Positions 61,596 through 64,000 of a DNA stretch of 64,000 nt are shown piece by piece. This DNA comes from Haloterrigena turkmenica DSM 5511. Lineage in GTDB: Archaea; Halobacteriota; Halobacteria; Halobacteriales; Natrialbaceae. The stretch covers positions 992,001 through 1,056,000 of the forward strand of contig NC_013743.1 in NCBI RefSeq assembly GCF_000025325.1, read 5' to 3'. Made by a program: the position numbers and the translations under genes. The notes below the pieces were generated by a model, which was given only the letters and a program-made list of their open reading frames with translations, was not told the origin of the DNA and ran no database searches. Each line of letters starts with the position of its first letter. Positions within the stretch are counted from its first letter, which is position 1.

Positions 61596-64000
61596 ATGAG
61601 TCAACAGGGCGAACGCAGTGACCAACCGGGGACGCCGGGTCTCGAAAGCGGCCTCGAGGCATTGCGTCAGAGTCCTGAGTTTCGCGGCCCGGTCGAATCC
61701 CTCGATGGTCACGACCACGCCAACGACCATTTCGCACTCATATATAAGAACCGGGACGAGCAGTTCGCGGCCGCCATCCCGTTCATCCGCCAGGGGCTCG
61801 AGCAGGGCGAGCGATGCCTGTACGTCGCGGATGACAACTCGAAAGCAGAAGTACTGGAAGCGATGCGGGCCCGCGGCATTGACGTGGACGGTGCCCTCGA
61901 CTCGGGTGCGCTCTCCGTCCACACGGAGGCGGACACGTACCGCAGGACCGGCACGTTCAATCAGGATGCGATACTGGAGTTCTGGGAGGACTCCCTAACG
62001 GAGGCAACAGACGAGGACGGCTACACGGGAATCAGGGCAGCCACCGAGATGACGTGGGCGCTGGATGAGAATACGAGCCCCGATCAATTGGTTGAGTACG
62101 AAGCGGCCCTCAACTCTCTGTTCCAGAACGAGGACTACACCGTCATGTGTCAGTATAATCGCGAGCGGTTCCCACCCGAGGTGCTCGAAGACGTCATCCA
62201 GACCCACCCGCTCCTCATCCACGACAACGTGATCTCTCACAACGTCTACTACACCCCACCCGAGGAGGTCTTCGGCCCCGAGCAGCCAGCCGACAGGGTC
62301 GATCGGATGATGGGGACGCTGCGCGAGCGAACCGAGGCGAAGACGGAACTCCAGCGATCGAAGGAACACGAGCAGGCCCAGCAGAGATTGTACGAGATCG
62401 TTGCCGATTCCGACCTGCCGTTCGACGACAAACTCCAGGCGGTACTCGAGCTCGGCTGCGAGCGGTTCGACCTCGAATACGGCGGGATCGCCCGCATCGA
62501 TCCGGCGACCGATCTGTTCGAGGTGGAGACCATACGCGGGGACCACGACCACCTCGTCCCGGGCGAGCAGTATCCGCTCTCCGAAACCTACTGCCGATCG
62601 GTGGCGGACGACGGAGAAACCGCTGTCGTCACCGACCCCGTAAGCGAGGGGTTCGAGGGGAAACTGTGCTACGAGCGCTTCGGCGTCCAGACGTACCTCG
62701 GAACCCGACTCGAAGTCGATGGTGACGACGATCGGACGTTCTTCTTCGCCTCGAACGAACCACGGGAGGAGGGGTTCTCTGAGGCCGAACGCACGTTCCA
62801 CCACCTGATGGGGCAGTGGGTGGAGTACGAACTCGAACGGAGGCAGGCCGCGGAGGCGCTGCGCGAACAAACCCACACTCTCGAAACGATCAACCAGGTG
62901 GGCAACTCGTTGGCGGCCGAACTCGACCTCGAGAATCTGGTGCAGAAGGTGACAGACGCCGGTACGGAAATAACCGGCGCGGAGTTCGGTGCCTTCTTCT
63001 ATAACGTCATCGACGACCAGGGAGAATCCTACACGCTCTATACCCTCTCGGGCGTTCCCGACGAGGCGTTCGAAGACTTCCCGATGCCGCGCAATACGGA
63101 GGTCTTCGGCCCGACCTTTCACGGCGAGGGGGTCGTCCGTTCGGACGACATCACCAACGATCCGCGCTACGGTAACAACGCGCCCTACAACGGGATGCCC
63201 GAAGGCCATCTGCCCGTCTGCAGTTACCTGGCGGTTCCCGTAATCTCGAACTCCGGTGAAGTACACGGCGGGCTTTTCTTCGGCCATTCTGAACCGGGCG
63301 TCTTCACCGAGAAGGACGAAAACATCATCACCGGGATTTCCGCTCAAGCGGCCGTAGCCATCGATAACGCTCGTCTGTACGAAACGGCGCGCGAAAGCGA
63401 GCAGCGATTCCGGGCGCTGGTCACCGCGAGTTCCGAAGCCGTGTTTCGCATGGGCCCCGATTGGGACGAAATGCAACACCTCGAAGCCCAGGGCTTCCTC
63501 GCCGACACGAACGAACCGACCAGCGACTGGCTCGACAAATACATTCACCCGAACGACCAGGAGCGCGTCATGGAGGCCGTCAACGAAGCCGTCCGGACAA
63601 AGAGCACGTTCGAGCTCGAACACCGAGTAGAGCAGGTCGATGGCAGCCTGGGCTGGTCGTTCACGCGTGCGGTACCGATGCTGAACGAGGACGGTGACAT
63701 CGAGGAATGGATCGGGATGGCGAGCGACGTTACCGAGCGCAAGCGTCGCCAGCAGGAACTCGAACAAACTAACGCGCAACTGGAACGCTCGAACGCCGAA
63801 TTGAAGCGGTTCGCCTACGCCGCCTCCCACGACCTCCAGGAGCCGTTACGGATGGTGTCGAGTTATGTCCAACTGCTCGAACAACGATATGCCGACGATC
63901 TCGATGCCGACGCACAGGAGTACATCGAGTTCGCCGTCGATGGTGCCGACCGGATGCGCGAGATGATCGATGCGTTGCTGCAGTATTCACGGCTCAACAC
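61596..64000 (+). CDS. MEDS-GAF-GAF-PAS sensor histidine kinase, incomplete at the window end
   Basis: At least 801 residues, still open at 64000. Order: an N-terminal MEDS (DcmR-type) sensory domain (about 40-225; '[20 protein letters not shown]', '[20 protein letters not shown]', '[20 protein letters not shown]'), two GAF domains (about 265-410 and 430-590; the second has '[20 protein letters not shown]'), a PAS domain (about 600-720, ending '[17 protein letters not shown]') and the HisKA helix with phospho-acceptor His in '[20 protein letters not shown]'. The HATPase domain must lie beyond the window. It is a paralogue of the kinase at 3866. MEDS domains respond to one-carbon or hydrocarbon derivatives in some archaea and bacteria; the ligand here is unknown. 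Confidence 0.9.
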   Translation, partial: MSQQGERSDQPGTPGLESGLEALRQSPEFRGPVESLDGHDHANDHFALIYKNRDEQFAAAIPFIRQGLEQGERCLYVADDNSKAEVLEAMRARGIDVDGALDSGALSVHTEADTYRRTGTFNQDAILEFWEDSLTEATDEDGYTGIRAATEMTWALDENTSPDQLVEYEAALNSLFQNEDYTVMCQYNRERFPPEVLEDVIQTHPLLIHDNVISHNVYYTPPEEVFGPEQPADRVDRMMGTLRERTEAKTELQRSKEHEQAQQRLYEIVADSDLPFDDKLQAVLELGCERFDLEYGGIARIDPATDLFEVETIRGDHDHLVPGEQYPLSETYCRSVADDGETAVVTDPVSEGFEGKLCYERFGVQTYLGTRLEVDGDDDRTFFFASNEPREEGFSEAERTFHHLMGQWVEYELERRQAAEALREQTHTLETINQVGNSLAAELDLENLVQKVTDAGTEITGAEFGAFFYNVIDDQGESYTLYTLSGVPDEAFEDFPMPRNTEVFGPTFHGEGVVRSDDITNDPRYGNNAPYNGMPEGHLPVCSYLAVPVISNSGEVHGGLFFGHSEPGVFTEKDENIITGISAQAAVAIDNARLYETARESEQRFRALVTASSEAVFRMGPDWDEMQHLEAQGFLADTNEPTSDWLDKYIHPNDQERVMEAVNEAVRTKSTFELEHRVEQVDGSLGWSFTRAVPMLNEDGDIEEWIGMASDVTERKRRQQELEQTNAQLERSNAELKRFAYAASHDLQEPLRMVSSYVQLLEQRYADDLDADAQEYIEFAVDGADRMREMIDALLQYSRLN

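Overview
The window is a high-GC stretch of a haloarchaeal chromosome or large replicon, most likely from Natrialbaceae (Natrinema/Haloterrigena-like). That placement is an inference from several signs: strongly acidic proteins, archaeal TATA boxes 25-30 nt upstream of leaderless starts, transcription factor E, archaeal Trm56, a Bat-type regulator, DGGGP-synthase-like UbiA, many haloarchaeal DUF families, an archaeal SRP RNA and a tRNA-Arg without encoded CCA.

Layout. 1-7.0 kb: start of tfe, small membrane proteins, an acyl-CoA ligase, trm56, a membrane PAS/GAF histidine kinase and a cupin. 7.0-16.3 kb: an acetate block with a Usp protein, an ActP-type symporter and its DUF4212 partner, two acetyl-CoA synthetases, and between them a Bat-type regulator carrying a tyrosine-recombinase-like domain. 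16.5-19.8 kb: a CPA2 antiporter, a Usp protein and an unknown protein. 19.9-24.2 kb: four consecutive, extremely acidic low-complexity proteins with shared motifs, glycine zippers and 11-residue amphipathic repeats; this is the best candidate here for an undescribed system.

24.4-34.0 kb: a long cobalamin operon, read right to left: cbiT-cbiL-cbiF-cbiG-cbiH2-cbiH1-ferredoxin-LAGLIDADG-like protein-cbiX-DUF3209-PQQ-type propeller. 34.2-39.7 kb: a PhaB/FabG reductase, a membrane glycosyltransferase, cobB and small genes. 39.75-47.6 kb: cobN-cbiC-cbiE, divergent from a ChlI/ChlD-like ATPase that probably serves CobN. Both an early (CbiX) and a late (CobN/ChlID) type chelatase are therefore encoded, while no CbiD, CobF or CbiJ is seen in the window.

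47.8-57.6 kb: a nucleobase permease, a hydrolase, SRP RNA, a Tat lipoprotein propeller, a decaying heat-shock locus (Hsp20 with an in-frame amber codon beside a Cdc48 N-terminal remnant), cysteine synthase, a CoA-binding protein, a RecA-like ATPase, UbiA and a DUF7511-type protein. 57.8-61.4 kb: tRNA-Arg(UCG), then a roughly 3.3 kb island (FAD oxidoreductase plus HTH regulator) bounded by a direct repeat of the tRNA 3' end and its flank. 61.6 kb to the end: a MEDS-GAF-GAF-PAS histidine kinase that runs off the window.

Several intergenic regions (16.3, 31.4 and 37.5-37.75 kb) are dense in perfect hairpins and are not explained by the annotated genes.
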